Of a DNA stretch of 64,000 bases, positions 25,150-34,589 are shown in pieces (positions within the stretch are counted from its first letter, which is position 1; each line of letters begins with the position of its first letter). The stretch comes from JBBIJO01 sp037445895. GTDB taxonomy: Bacteria; Bacteroidota; Ignavibacteria; Kapaibacteriales; UBA2268. The translations under genes and the position numbers were made by a program. The stretch lies in NCBI GenBank assembly GCA_037445895.1, contig JBBIJO010000013.1, positions 1-64,000 of the forward strand, in the 5' to 3' direction. The notes beneath the pieces are model-generated. The model saw only the letters and a list, made by a program, of their open reading frames with translations. It did no database searches and was not told the origin of the DNA.

Positions 25150-27624
25150 TTACTCTACAAGAATAATTTTATAGACTTTAATTTTATCTCCAAAAGTAAT
25201 GCGTATAAAATAAACTCCTTGCGAAAGATTCTTGAGATCAATCGTAAACTCTTGGGTTATTGGTTCCATAACCTCTTGCAAAATTTCCCTACCCCAACAA
25301 TCTGTAAATGCAATATAATAATAATTTGATAAATCATTCGCAATTCTACTGATTAGAACATATTTGTTGTCATTGTTGACAATAACTTTAAAGTTGTTGG
25401 CTTCTTCCTCGACCGAATGAATCAAAACGTAGATACTGTCGGACATATCAGATTCACAACCCTCGGGAGAAGTAACTTTAACCGAATAATAGCCATTTAT
25501 TTCTGGTGTGTAAATCCTTCCAGTTGCACCGTAAATAATGTTACCATTTCGATACCATTGGTTGCCATTGGGATAGTTCGACACAAGATGCCCCCCATCG
25601 ATTTGTTCTATCGTAGGTTTTGGCGGAGTTGCACGAATTGTAACCTTCAAAGTCATAGAATCCTTACAGCCAGCAACGTTAGTTTGGGTTAATCGCACAG
25701 TTCCCGTCGAAGAATCTCGCCATATAACAACAATCATATTTTCTGTTAGCAAATTGTTGGAAATTCCATTGCTAACAACCCATCTGTTAGTTCTAATCTC
25801 GCTCGAATCGGTCCAGTAGTATATTTCTCGTTGAGAGCAAACAACAGTATCGCCATAAACTTTTACTTTGGGTGTGCCTAAGATGGTAATATTTTGGGGA
25901 TATGGAGCGGAGCGGTATGGAAATTTTGTTCCTAGAATTCTAATCTTATAATTGTTACTTTCCTTAACATTGCCCGGAATGGTACAGACAATTGAACCAG
26001 AATTAATCGAGGCAATCTTTCCCAGTTGACGCGAGGTATTAAACGACCCATTTTCGTTCGAGAGTTCTACAATGAATTCATTTCCAGCAAAGAACGGACA
26101 TCCATTGACATTATAGTTTAATGTAAAAGTTTCATTCATACAAAACAAAGTTTTCGGAACACTCGAAATATCGACACTACTGGAACGCTGGTGGCGTGGA
26201 CTTTCGATTGCACCCATATCGGGATTCTCCTCTTCGTTGGTATCGATGGTCCGAGGATTACCAAAAATATCATAAGGCAAAGCCTGTTCTTTCGACGCCA
26301 TTCCCAATGCTGGGCTGCAAGAGTCGAGAGCAAAATTTCTGCCCGCTAAGTTCACAAACATTGGGTCGTCGGACAGGTTATTATTACCATACTTAATCGA
26401 GGCTTTCGATACAAAAAACCCTTTTGGATAATTAAATACAGTATTGTAATCGAGATTCAAAGTGTCGTAGGCATCGCCAACCACACCAATTGTTGAATCC
26501 TTCCCGTAGAATATTGAATTATAACAATTTCCAAGAAACCGACCTTCCAAATAATAAGCGTAAAATTGCTGGTCTGCAACAATTGTTGAATGAATTACCC
26601 TTGGATACATCTGGATTCCTTGGTCGGACATAACAACAACCTCGTGTGAACTGTTGTGATATACCAAACAATTGAGAAGGACATTGTAATTTCTCCACGA
26701 GAATATTCCCCCCGGGGAATTATCCCTTACGATACAATTTTCAAAATTAATTAAAGTATTATTTGCATAGACTCCCGCACCGAAATAACGTGCTTTGTTG
26801 TTTTCAATTATACAATTAATTACATTAACTTCACCAGCATTGAAGCAAAAAATTCCTCCTCCATAAGCTATTACCTCATTATTTCGAACAAGTAAGTTTT
26901 TCAATACAGGACTTGTCTTGTCATAACGTATTGTAAAGCCAGCCCCTTTTTCAATTTCGAAGGTTTTGCCATTTTGGATGGTGAACCCATCAATAATCGT
27001 TGCCGAAGATTCTCCATTTTCGATAGTAACGACTGGGTTCCCGTTGGCTCCACCATCAATAATCGTCGTTTGGCGTCCTTCGATACTAACAAGCGAAAGG
27101 TCGATACCGCGAAAAATAATATTTTCGGTATATGTTCCAGGCGAAACAAAAACAGTATCGTAATACCAACAAGCATCAACCCCTTTTTGAATTGTTCTAA
27201 AAGGAGTATTGGGGTCTCCGTTATTATCATCACTCCCAGAAATAGCAACGTAGAAACTTTTCCCACGATAAATTAATATATTTAAGTTCAACGGATTGGA
27301 AACATAAGACGGCGATGTTGCAACAGCACGAATTCTGTAATCTTTACTTAAAGCAATTGTATCGGGTATAGTGCAAGTAACTACCACAGAATCCCTCGAG
27401 GCAATTTCTCCAATTGTCAAAGGATTGATGAAACTTCCAACGAAGTCGGAAAGCTCGACTCGGAAAATGTTGTCTGCAGCAAACCGACCGCTCGTTTTTA
27501 TTTCTACGAGAAACGTTTCCCCGAGTTTAAATTGAAATTTAGAAAGATTGATTGATGTGATAGTTTGCGAAAAAGTTTGAACCCAAGCAAACAGAAAAAA
27601 GTAAATAATCAACAATCTTTTCAT
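25150..27624 (-). CDS. Secreted beta-helix protein with T9SS sorting domain
   Basis: The 824-aa protein has a signal peptide (about residues 1-20), a short beta domain, then a right-handed parallel beta-helix at about 135-450. The helix opens with FYVAISGSDDNNGDPNTPF and contains many N-x-I/V repeats, as in DUF1565/pectin-lyase-fold proteins. Two or three Ig-like domains with paired cysteines follow. The last 75 residues resemble a type A T9SS C-terminal domain (LSQGVYFIRITFG, then VYKIILVE). The usual first motif with PNP is not evident. Binding or cleavage of polysaccharide at the cell surface is possible, but no catalytic residues could be assigned. AAGGTG precedes the ATG. It is the first gene of a packed unit with a methyltransferase and two kinases. 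Confidence 0.87.
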   Translation of the reverse strand: MKRLLIIYFFLFAWVQTFSQTITSINLSKFQFKLGETFLVEIKTSGRFAADNIFRVELSDFVGSFINPLTIGEIASRDSVVVTCTIPDTIALSKDYRIRAVATSPSYVSNPLNLNILIYRGKSFYVAISGSDDNNGDPNTPFRTIQKGVDACWYYDTVFVSPGTYTENIIFRGIDLSLVSIEGRQTTIIDGGANGNPVVTIENGESSATIIDGFTIQNGKTFEIEKGAGFTIRYDKTSPVLKNLLVRNNEVIAYGGGIFCFNAGEVNVINCIIENNKARYFGAGVYANNTLINFENCIVRDNSPGGIFSWRNYNVLLNCLVYHNSSHEVVVMSDQGIQMYPRVIHSTIVADQQFYAYYLEGRFLGNCYNSIFYGKDSTIGVVGDAYDTLNLDYNTVFNYPKGFFVSKASIKYGNNNLSDDPMFVNLAGRNFALDSCSPALGMASKEQALPYDIFGNPRTIDTNEEENPDMGAIESPRHQRSSSVDISSVPKTLFCMNETFTLNYNVNGCPFFAGNEFIVELSNENGSFNTSRQLGKIASINSGSIVCTIPGNVKESNNYKIRILGTKFPYRSAPYPQNITILGTPKVKVYGDTVVCSQREIYYWTDSSEIRTNRWVVSNGISNNLLTENMIVVIWRDSSTGTVRLTQTNVAGCKDSMTLKVTIRATPPKPTIEQIDGGHLVSNYPNGNQWYRNGNIIYGATGRIYTPEINGYYSVKVTSPEGCESDMSDSIYVLIHSVEEEANNFKVIVNNDNKYVLISRIANDLSNYYYIAFTDCWGREILQEVMEPITQEFTIDLKNLSQGVYFIRITFGDKIKVYKIILVE

Positions 27625-27690
27625 AATTACACCTTTTTATATTAAAATTAACATACATTCTTATCGTCAAAAGAATTTAAAAATCAACAA

Positions 27691-28743
27691 ATGTATATGA
27701 ACCTCGAAGGTACAAATACAACAACATTAAAAAAACTTTCTTCAATTCCCGATTTCGAAAAATCGTCATCTCAAATCCTCGATGTTTTTCGTCAATCATC
27801 GAAACTGTTAATAACAACGCATACAAACCCCGACGGTGATGCAATTGGTTCTTGCTTGGCTCTTTACAATTACCTTTTACAACACAACAAACAAGTTTCC
27901 ATCGTTATTCACAGTCCAATACCTTCTAATTTACGATTTTTAATTGGAATAGACAAGTTTCAAGAAAATAATGATGGTTTGGTCGAACAAATTTCGAGTG
28001 TTGTCGATACAATTGTTGTTTTAGATTTAAACGACATTTCTCGCTTAAAAAGTTTACGAAAAGCTATCGAAAGTAGCAATGCTACAAAAATTGTTATCGA
28101 CCATCATCTTGAACCAAAAGATTTTGCTAATTATTATTTAATTGACACTACCGCAAGTTCGACAGGGGAAATTCTATACAAACTATTGCGTAAAGACCCA
28201 AAAACAAAATGGAGCAAGGAACTATGCGATTCCCTTTATGTTGCAATAATGACCGATACTGGCAATTTCCGTTTTGAACGCACCGACGGAGAAGTCCATC
28301 GAATCGTTGCCGACTTAATTGATTTTGGCGTTGACCCTGTTCATCTTTATAATGAAGTATATAACAAACTCCCTTTGAAATCGGCTAGATTAATGGGTTT
28401 AGGATTTTCGAACCTTGAAAGTTTCTATAATGGTAAACTTGCTGTTATGCCAATCCGCCAGAGCGATTTCATCAAAACAAATACTAAAGAAGAGGACACC
28501 GAGGGGTTTGTCGAATCCATATTAACAATCGACGGAGTTATTGTAAGCATCCTTATTTTAGAAGTTCCCGAACGTAATGAAGTGCGCGTTTCAATTCGCT
28601 CGAAAGGTGATTTTTCTGCTAGAAATCTTGCATTAGCTTTTGGCGGAGGAGGCCACAAGAATGCAGCGGGTTGCCGATTCTACAACGAAGACTTCGAAAT
28701 CGCTAAAATGAAACTCGTCGAGGAAGCAAAAAACATTGTTTAA
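27691..28743 (+). CDS. nrnA: DHH/DHHA1 phosphoesterase, NrnA-like
   Basis: Predicted nanoRNase and 3'-phosphoadenosine 5'-phosphate phosphatase, 350 aa. The DHH domain has THTNPDGDAIGS, VVLDLND, VIDHH and MTDTGNFRFERT as metal-binding blocks. The DHHA1 domain ends with AFGGGGHKNAAGC. Related DHH proteins act on cyclic dinucleotides, but this short two-domain form without PAS or GGDEF is typical of NrnA. There are two possible starts, ATG 27691 and ATG 27697, neither with a good ribosome site. The gene diverges from the beta-helix protein and ends 6 nt from the convergent lysA. Confidence 0.9.
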   Translation: MYMNLEGTNTTTLKKLSSIPDFEKSSSQILDVFRQSSKLLITTHTNPDGDAIGSCLALYNYLLQHNKQVSIVIHSPIPSNLRFLIGIDKFQENNDGLVEQISSVVDTIVVLDLNDISRLKSLRKAIESSNATKIVIDHHLEPKDFANYYLIDTTASSTGEILYKLLRKDPKTKWSKELCDSLYVAIMTDTGNFRFERTDGEVHRIVADLIDFGVDPVHLYNEVYNKLPLKSARLMGLGFSNLESFYNGKLAVMPIRQSDFIKTNTKEEDTEGFVESILTIDGVIVSILILEVPERNEVRVSIRSKGDFSARNLALAFGGGGHKNAAGCRFYNEDFEIAKMKLVEEAKNIV

Positions 28744-28749
28744 CATCCT

Positions 28750-29976
28750 TTATTCTAAAACCATTGTCGCAATAAAATCCTCATAACTTTCTTTTCGACG
28801 TATTAGATGTAATCCTTGTTGACTTACCAACACTTCTGCTGGCCGAGGTCTCCCGTTATAATTGGACGACATCGAATACCCATAAGCACCAACGTCGTGA
28901 ATTACTAAAATATCCCCTTCTGTGATTTCGGGTGCAGGTAGATTCTTTGCGATTATATCTGAATTTTCACAAATCTGACCACAAATATTAACCAACTGGT
29001 AATTATTGTTTTTGCCATAAACCGATATTCGATGAACTGCACCATACAGAGCTGGACGAACAAGACAATTCATTCCCGCATCAATTCCAACGAATTTCTT
29101 ATAGCCATTCTTTACTCCTGTTACCTTAGAAATCAAAAACCCAGCATTCCCAACAAGATAGCGACCGGGTTCAACGATTAATTCTGGGGTATTGAAACCA
29201 TATTTTTCAACGTATTCAAAGAAAACCTCCGCAACCAACTTCGCAGTGAAATCTAAATCCAATTCCTTCTCTCCGTCAGTATAAGGAATCCCAAATCCAC
29301 CTCCAATATCTATATATTCTGGCTGAATTTCCAACTCATTAAAAACTCGACCTATAATTCGGAACAATTTCTCCAGCACTTCGGCAAAATAGTAAGGTTC
29401 CAAGATATTCGAGCCAGTCATAATATGCACACCATAACGTTGTATCCCTTCTGCTTTTGCCATTTTATATGCTTCTGCCAAAAGTTCATAGGGAACACCG
29501 AACTTTGCATCCGCACCTCCAGTAGTAATTCCTTCGAACCCGCCTTTCCCAATTCCGGGATTTACCCTGAAAGAAACAATATCTGGTATACAAATTTGAA
29601 TCAATTTGTTGAACGAGGATATATCGTCGAGATTGATTTGGATATTGTAGGGAGCAACTTCTTGCAAATCATCAATGCTTTCGTAGTTTCCGGTATATAT
29701 AATTTTGTCTCGAGCAAACCCAGCTTGCAAAGCAACCTTGACTTCGAAAGGCGAAGATGAATCCACTCCTGCACCAAGATTATGAAGGATTTTTAGAATG
29801 CTAATATTAGAATTGGCTTTAATTGAAAAGTGGATTGAGAATTTTTCGAAATATTTCGAAAATGCTTCGTGTAATTTTTGATAATTCGATACGATGGAAC
29901 TTTCGTCGTAAAGATAAATTGGTGTTCCAAAACGCTCGACAATATCTGCCACATCGAAATTATTAATTCTATCCAT
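28750..29976 (-). CDS. lysA: Diaminopimelate decarboxylase
   Basis: Final step of lysine synthesis: PLP-dependent decarboxylation of meso-diaminopimelate. The 408-aa protein is a fold type III enzyme with the PLP lysine in HFSIKANSN and the glycine-rich phosphate-binding block DIGGGFGIPY. The block VEPGRYLVGNAG and the C-terminal CENSDIIAKN and HDVGAYGYSMSSNYNGRPRP complete the active site. The frame is open 26 codons upstream. ATG 29976 is the usual beginning (MDRINNFDVADIV) and gives an 8-nt overlap with lysC. The two adjacent lysine genes are probably translationally coupled. Confidence 0.95.
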   Translation of the reverse strand: MDRINNFDVADIVERFGTPIYLYDESSIVSNYQKLHEAFSKYFEKFSIHFSIKANSNISILKILHNLGAGVDSSSPFEVKVALQAGFARDKIIYTGNYESIDDLQEVAPYNIQINLDDISSFNKLIQICIPDIVSFRVNPGIGKGGFEGITTGGADAKFGVPYELLAEAYKMAKAEGIQRYGVHIMTGSNILEPYYFAEVLEKLFRIIGRVFNELEIQPEYIDIGGGFGIPYTDGEKELDLDFTAKLVAEVFFEYVEKYGFNTPELIVEPGRYLVGNAGFLISKVTGVKNGYKKFVGIDAGMNCLVRPALYGAVHRISVYGKNNNYQLVNICGQICENSDIIAKNLPAPEITEGDILVIHDVGAYGYSMSSNYNGRPRPAEVLVSQQGLHLIRRKESYEDFIATMVLE

Positions 29977-31345
29977 AATTACGTTCCTTGAATAACTTTG
30001 GGAAAATATTTTTGCCAAAAAATTCATTATGCAAAACTTTAATTGCTTTTTCATAATCTTTTTCGTCCACTACTATACTGAAATTAATATCGGAAGCACC
30101 CATACTTATCATTTTAATAGTGGTATTGCGAAGAACGCTAAATATCCTATTCGCAACGTTGGTAGCATCTTTAAGTCCTTCGCCAACAATCGAAATGATT
30201 ACTTGGTTCGTCTCGTATTTAATAGTTGCAAATTCTTTCAGTTCTTCGAGTATTTGTTGCAAATTCCGAATATCATCAATGGTTAGCGAAATACTTACTT
30301 CCGATGTTGAAACCAAATCGACAGAAGTATGATATTTTCTAAAAATATCAAAAACACGTGCAAGAAATCCATAAGCACCAAGCATCCGATTAGAATGTAT
30401 AGTAATTACCACCACATTTCGGCGAAATGCAATGGCTTTAACAATCTTCTTTTTCGAAGCAGTTGGCAAAATAATCGTTCCTTTATCGTCGGGATTCAAA
30501 GAGTTCAACACATAAACAGGAATCTTCTTTTTTACTGCTGGATAAATCGTTTTTGGATGTAGAACTTTCGCTCCGAAATAAGCAAGTTCGGAAGCTTCGG
30601 CATACGATACTTCCGAAATGACTTTTGCATCTGGAATAATCTTTGGGTCGGACGTCATTATTCCCGGAACATCTGTCCAAATTTCCAACGATTGCGCACC
30701 AATTACCGAGGCGATAATTGAAGCAGAATAATCCGAACCACCTCGGCTCAATGTTGTAGTATTTCCACTGGAATCGCTACCAACAAAACCTCCTGTTATA
30801 AAGTATTTATATTGCCCACTATATTCTTTTAAAATCTGCAACAGATTAGCCTCCGTCTTTGCAAAATCAATTTCTGCCTCCGCAAAATTAGAGTTTGTTT
30901 TAATAATCATTCGTGGGTCAACATAAAGAATTGATAATTTTTGTGCACGGAAATATTCAAATATTACAATTGATGACATCAACTCGCCATAACTCACAAT
31001 TTTATCGAAGGAACGCGGGCTAATTTCCCCAAGAACATCTAAAGCCTGAATCAAGAGAGATAATTCTTTTTTTGCTTGTTCGAAATATGGATAGACAGAA
31101 TTGAAAATGCCTAACTCTTTAGAAATTCCCAAATGCCTTTCAATAATATGTTCGAGAATAGCATTTGCTTCTTCGATTTTCGATTCTAGAATTTTCGATG
31201 TAATTTTAATAAGTGAATCTGTAACTTTCGATAGAGCGGAAACAACAACAAAAACTTGTTCTGTTTTCGATTTAATAATAGAAAAGACTCTTCGAATTGC
31301 CCGAGAGTCTTGAACAGATGTTCCTCCGAATTTAGAGACTATCAT
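29969..31345 (-). CDS. lysC: Aspartate kinase
   Basis: First step of the aspartate family: ATP-dependent phosphorylation of L-aspartate. The 458-aa monofunctional enzyme has the N-terminal motif KFGGTSV, the nucleotide and substrate block TTLSRGGSDYSA, and two C-terminal ACT domains (from about residue 310) that normally bind lysine or threonine as feedback inhibitors. There is no fused homoserine dehydrogenase. Placement directly before lysA suggests a lysine-dedicated isozyme. It follows the HD-domain gene by 29 nt. Confidence 0.95.
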   Translation of the reverse strand: MIVSKFGGTSVQDSRAIRRVFSIIKSKTEQVFVVVSALSKVTDSLIKITSKILESKIEEANAILEHIIERHLGISKELGIFNSVYPYFEQAKKELSLLIQALDVLGEISPRSFDKIVSYGELMSSIVIFEYFRAQKLSILYVDPRMIIKTNSNFAEAEIDFAKTEANLLQILKEYSGQYKYFITGGFVGSDSSGNTTTLSRGGSDYSASIIASVIGAQSLEIWTDVPGIMTSDPKIIPDAKVISEVSYAEASELAYFGAKVLHPKTIYPAVKKKIPVYVLNSLNPDDKGTIILPTASKKKIVKAIAFRRNVVVITIHSNRMLGAYGFLARVFDIFRKYHTSVDLVSTSEVSISLTIDDIRNLQQILEELKEFATIKYETNQVIISIVGEGLKDATNVANRIFSVLRNTTIKMISMGASDINFSIVVDEKDYEKAIKVLHNEFFGKNIFPKLFKERNYG

Positions 31346-31374
31346 ATTTCGACCTGGTGGATTAACAAAAGACG

Positions 31375-31944
31375 CTATAATCCTATATCATTAGCAACGG
31401 TTTTCATTCCTTCAATTGTCAAGCGGATTAATTCGTCGAGTGGAATCCCAAGCATATCGGCACCTTTAGCAATGATATCACGATTTGCCCCCGCAGCAAA
31501 GGATTTCTCTTTCCACTTTTTCTTTACCGATTTCACTTCCATATCCATTACACTTCGGGACGGGCGAACCAAAGCAACCGCCGTAATTAATCCGGTCAAC
31601 TCATCTATTGCAAATAGATATTTTTCGAGCAAAGTTCTGGGCTCGACATCGGTGCAAGTGCCCCAACCATGTGAAAGAATTGCTCGAATATACTCATTAT
31701 CCCAACCTGCATCTTCGAGTATCTTTTTGGTCATTTGACAATGCTGCTCGGGAAATTTTTCGTAGTCTAAATCGTGGAGTAAGCCCACAATTCCCCACTT
31801 TTCTTCGTCTTCGCCGGGCGTCATTCGAGCAATGTATCTCATTACACCTTCGACTGCCTTTGCATGCTTAATTAAAGATTCATTTTGGTTGTATTTTAAA
31901 AGTAGTTCCAAAGCCTCGGAACGAGTAGGTATGTGGTTATTCAT
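31375..31944 (-). CDS. HD-domain hydrolase, function unknown
   Basis: The 189-aa protein belongs to the HD/HDIG metal-dependent phosphohydrolase superfamily. The metal ligands are visible as His in LIKHAKAVEGV, the HD pair in GLLHDLDYEKFP, and the following His in ILSHGWG and Asp in AIDELTG. Its length and C-terminal block GADMLGIPLDELI match a widespread family of small uncharacterised HD proteins. The substrate, perhaps a nucleotide or phosphomonoester, is not known. It starts 4 nt after speA and ends 29 nt before lysC, within one transcription unit. Confidence 0.88.
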   Translation of the reverse strand: MNNHIPTRSEALELLLKYNQNESLIKHAKAVEGVMRYIARMTPGEDEEKWGIVGLLHDLDYEKFPEQHCQMTKKILEDAGWDNEYIRAILSHGWGTCTDVEPRTLLEKYLFAIDELTGLITAVALVRPSRSVMDMEVKSVKKKWKEKSFAAGANRDIIAKGADMLGIPLDELIRLTIEGMKTVANDIGL

Positions 31945-31948
31945 TCAT

Positions 31949-33841
31949 TTACTCCAAGTAAGTATAACCATATAAACCAGAACGATAATTCGAAAGGAAT
32001 TCCTTCCCCTCTTGTGTTGAAATTTTACCATCTTTAACAGAAGCAGTAACCCAAGTTTCAATAATCCGAACAAGCCTTTTGGCATCGTATTGGACGTAAT
32101 CGAGAACTTCTGCAACTGTTTCGCCATCTATAATCTGAACAATTTTATAACCGTCGTTTTCAACAAGAACGTGGACTGCGTTGGTATCGCCGAATAAATT
32201 ATGCAAGTCGCCAAGAATTTCTTGATATGCTCCAACAAGAAAAACACCAATATAGTAAGGTTCGTTCTGACGAAACTCATGGACTGGCAAATAGTGGGAA
32301 TAATTTTTCAAACCAATAAAATTCTCGATTTTCCCATCGGAATCACAAGTAATATCGTGAAGTGTTGCAAAACGAGTGGGCCTTTCGTTTAAACGATGGA
32401 TTGGAATAATTGGGAAAATCTGGTCGATAGCCCAAGAATCCGGAAGGGATTGGAACAGCGAAAAATTGCAAAAGTATTTATCGGCTAACATTCGTGAAAG
32501 AGGCCGAATTTCGTCCGGCATATGTTTCATTTCTAAACCAATTTGGTAAACTTCGGTTGCAATCGACCAAAATAATTTTTCTATTTTTGCACGATTTTGT
32601 AAATCGAGAAGACCAAGACTAAATAAATCTAAGGAATCTTCGCGTATCTGTTGGGCATCGTGCCAACTTTCCAGCAGATTCGTTGCAGAAATTTTTTCTA
32701 AAAGCGATAGCAGTTCAATCACGTTTTCGTGGTCATTAAGTTCGACTGAATCCGAAGCGAAATCCCATTGCGGAATCGAGGTTGTCTCCAAAACATCAAA
32801 AATAAGGACAGAATGATGGGCAGTTAACGAACGTCCAGATTCGGTAATTATATTGGGATGAGGAAGATTGTTCCTATCGCTTGCTTCTTTAAGCATATAA
32901 ACAGCATCGTCAACATATTCTTTAATCGTATAATTAATACTGCTTGGGCTAAAAGACCTTGTTCCATCGTAATCTACACCGAGACCCCCACCAATATCGA
33001 CAAATTCAACGCCAGTTCCCAACTTTTTTATTTGAACATAAAACTGAGAACATTCGCGCAACGCATTTTTTATCATTCGGATATTAGTAACTTGGCTACC
33101 AATATGGAAATGGATTAATTTCAAATGGTCCATAAGCTTGTTTGCCGAAAGAATGTCCACCGCTTCGATTAATTCGCTTGCATTTAAGCCGAACTTGCTT
33201 TTGTCGCCACCTGAATCTTCCCACTTTCCACTACCTTGAGTCGAAAGTTTGATTCTAATACCAATATTCGGTTTCATCTTTAATCTTTTAGCAATATTTA
33301 TAAGTAATCTTAATTCGGAAAGCTTTTCGACAACAACGAAAATTTTTCTACCCATTTTCTGTGCAAGAAGGGCAAGCTCGATAAAACTTTCATCTTTGTA
33401 GCCATTGCATATAATCAAAGTATCGGAACTGTTTGCAACCGCAAGTACAACGTGAAGTTCAGGCTTCGACCCTGCTTCCAATCCAATGTTATACTTTTTA
33501 CCGTAACGCATAATTTCTTCGACAACAGGACGCACTTGGTTAACTTTTATAGGATAAACATTATAATATCGGCCTTCGAAATTATATTCCTTCGATGCAT
33601 CTTCGAAACACCGAGTTATTGTTTCGATTCTATCATCGAGAATGTCGGGAAACCGAACTAACACCGGCAAAGAAACATCCCGTAAAATAAGTTCATCAAT
33701 TAATTCTTTTAAGTCTATTTGCACACCATTTTTGGATGGAAATACAACCAAGTGTCCCTTTTCGTTAATACCAAAATAGTTTTGCCCCCATCCTTTGATG
33801 TTGTAAATTTCATAAGAATCTTCAATCCTCCATTTTCTCAT
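31949..33841 (-). CDS. speA: Biosynthetic arginine decarboxylase
   Basis: PLP-dependent decarboxylation of L-arginine to agmatine, the first step of one polyamine route. The 630-aa protein is close to the family's usual length. It begins with the SpeA-type block IYNIKGWGQNYFGINEKGHL. The PLP lysine lies in YYNVYPIKVNQVRPVVEEI, and HFHIGSQ, VDIGGGLGVDYDGT and ESGRSLTAHH mark the barrel. The long insertion and the C-terminal LVGAYQEILGDLHNLFGD, DGYKIVQI and the helical tail are those of SpeA rather than LysA. No agmatinase or agmatine deiminase is in the window. Confidence 0.95.
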   Translation of the reverse strand: MRKWRIEDSYEIYNIKGWGQNYFGINEKGHLVVFPSKNGVQIDLKELIDELILRDVSLPVLVRFPDILDDRIETITRCFEDASKEYNFEGRYYNVYPIKVNQVRPVVEEIMRYGKKYNIGLEAGSKPELHVVLAVANSSDTLIICNGYKDESFIELALLAQKMGRKIFVVVEKLSELRLLINIAKRLKMKPNIGIRIKLSTQGSGKWEDSGGDKSKFGLNASELIEAVDILSANKLMDHLKLIHFHIGSQVTNIRMIKNALRECSQFYVQIKKLGTGVEFVDIGGGLGVDYDGTRSFSPSSINYTIKEYVDDAVYMLKEASDRNNLPHPNIITESGRSLTAHHSVLIFDVLETTSIPQWDFASDSVELNDHENVIELLSLLEKISATNLLESWHDAQQIREDSLDLFSLGLLDLQNRAKIEKLFWSIATEVYQIGLEMKHMPDEIRPLSRMLADKYFCNFSLFQSLPDSWAIDQIFPIIPIHRLNERPTRFATLHDITCDSDGKIENFIGLKNYSHYLPVHEFRQNEPYYIGVFLVGAYQEILGDLHNLFGDTNAVHVLVENDGYKIVQIIDGETVAEVLDYVQYDAKRLVRIIETWVTASVKDGKISTQEGKEFLSNYRSGLYGYTYLE

Positions 33842-33900
33842 TGTATTTTCAAGAGTTTATCCTAAACAAAAACTGCAAAATTAACATAAAAAACCAATCC

Positions 33901-34563
33901 TTAATCCCGCCAAACAAATTCAAATAGAAGCGACGAAACCACTACCAATAACCCTGAATATGCCAATATTAATGCAATGTCATTTAATATTATCTCGGAA
34001 TTTTTACCGAGAATCGAAAATGTTGTCGATTCGATACCAACCATAAGAATTGGAATCAATATTGGCAACGAAAGTATGGGAAACAAAGCCCCCTTAACAT
34101 TCGCACGCGAAATAATCGCCCCAATAATTGTCGATGAACTTGCAATTCCAATGCTTCCAGAAAAAATAACCAAAACAAATAACAAAACCGAACCAACTTC
34201 AATAGTATCAAAAAATATCTGGAACATAACCGCAGAAGAAAAATTAATCAACAATGAAAAAGCAACGTTGTATATAAATTTACCAAAAAAAACAGAAAGG
34301 GGCGTTGTGAGTAATTTCAAAAGGAGAGTTGTCCCTTTTTCTTCTTCGCTAATGAATGCTCTCGACATACCAGTCATTGATGCAAAAAACATCACAGCCC
34401 AAAGCATTCCAGTATAAACAGTAGGGCTAATAGATTCCGTAGGAATGCTAAAATTTACAATTGTCGAGGAAATTAGAGTAAATAAAAGTGCCGTAGAAAT
34501 AGAATACCGATTCCGAAGCTCAATTTGTAAGTCTTTGTAAGCTACTGCTAAATAACTTTTCAA
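33901..34563 (-). CDS. ccmB: Heme exporter / cytochrome c maturation protein CcmB
   Basis: Membrane subunit of the Ccm system I heme-handling ABC complex, used in cytochrome c maturation. The 220-aa protein has about six transmembrane helices. The CcmB-type N-terminus is YKDLQIELRNRYSI, and the conserved cytoplasmic loop reads FISEEEKGTTLLLKLLTTP. No ATG is available at the N-terminus. The start seems to be TTG 34563, so translation may be weak. CcmA, CcmC and CcmE are not adjacent. The dsbD gene elsewhere in the window belongs to the same periplasmic thiol/cytochrome biology. Confidence 0.85.
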   Translation of the reverse strand: MKSYLAVAYKDLQIELRNRYSISTALLFTLISSTIVNFSIPTESISPTVYTGMLWAVMFFASMTGMSRAFISEEEKGTTLLLKLLTTPLSVFFGKFIYNVAFSLLINFSSAVMFQIFFDTIEVGSVLLFVLVIFSGSIGIASSSTIIGAIISRANVKGALFPILSLPILIPILMVGIESTTFSILGKNSEIILNDIALILAYSGLLVVVSSLLFEFVWRD

Positions 34564-34589
34564 CTCTTAATAAGAAATTTAGAAAATTA

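Noticed and set aside
31346..31374. Lysine riboswitch before lysC
   Set aside because: Only 29 nt separate lysC from the HD gene, too short for a riboswitch.
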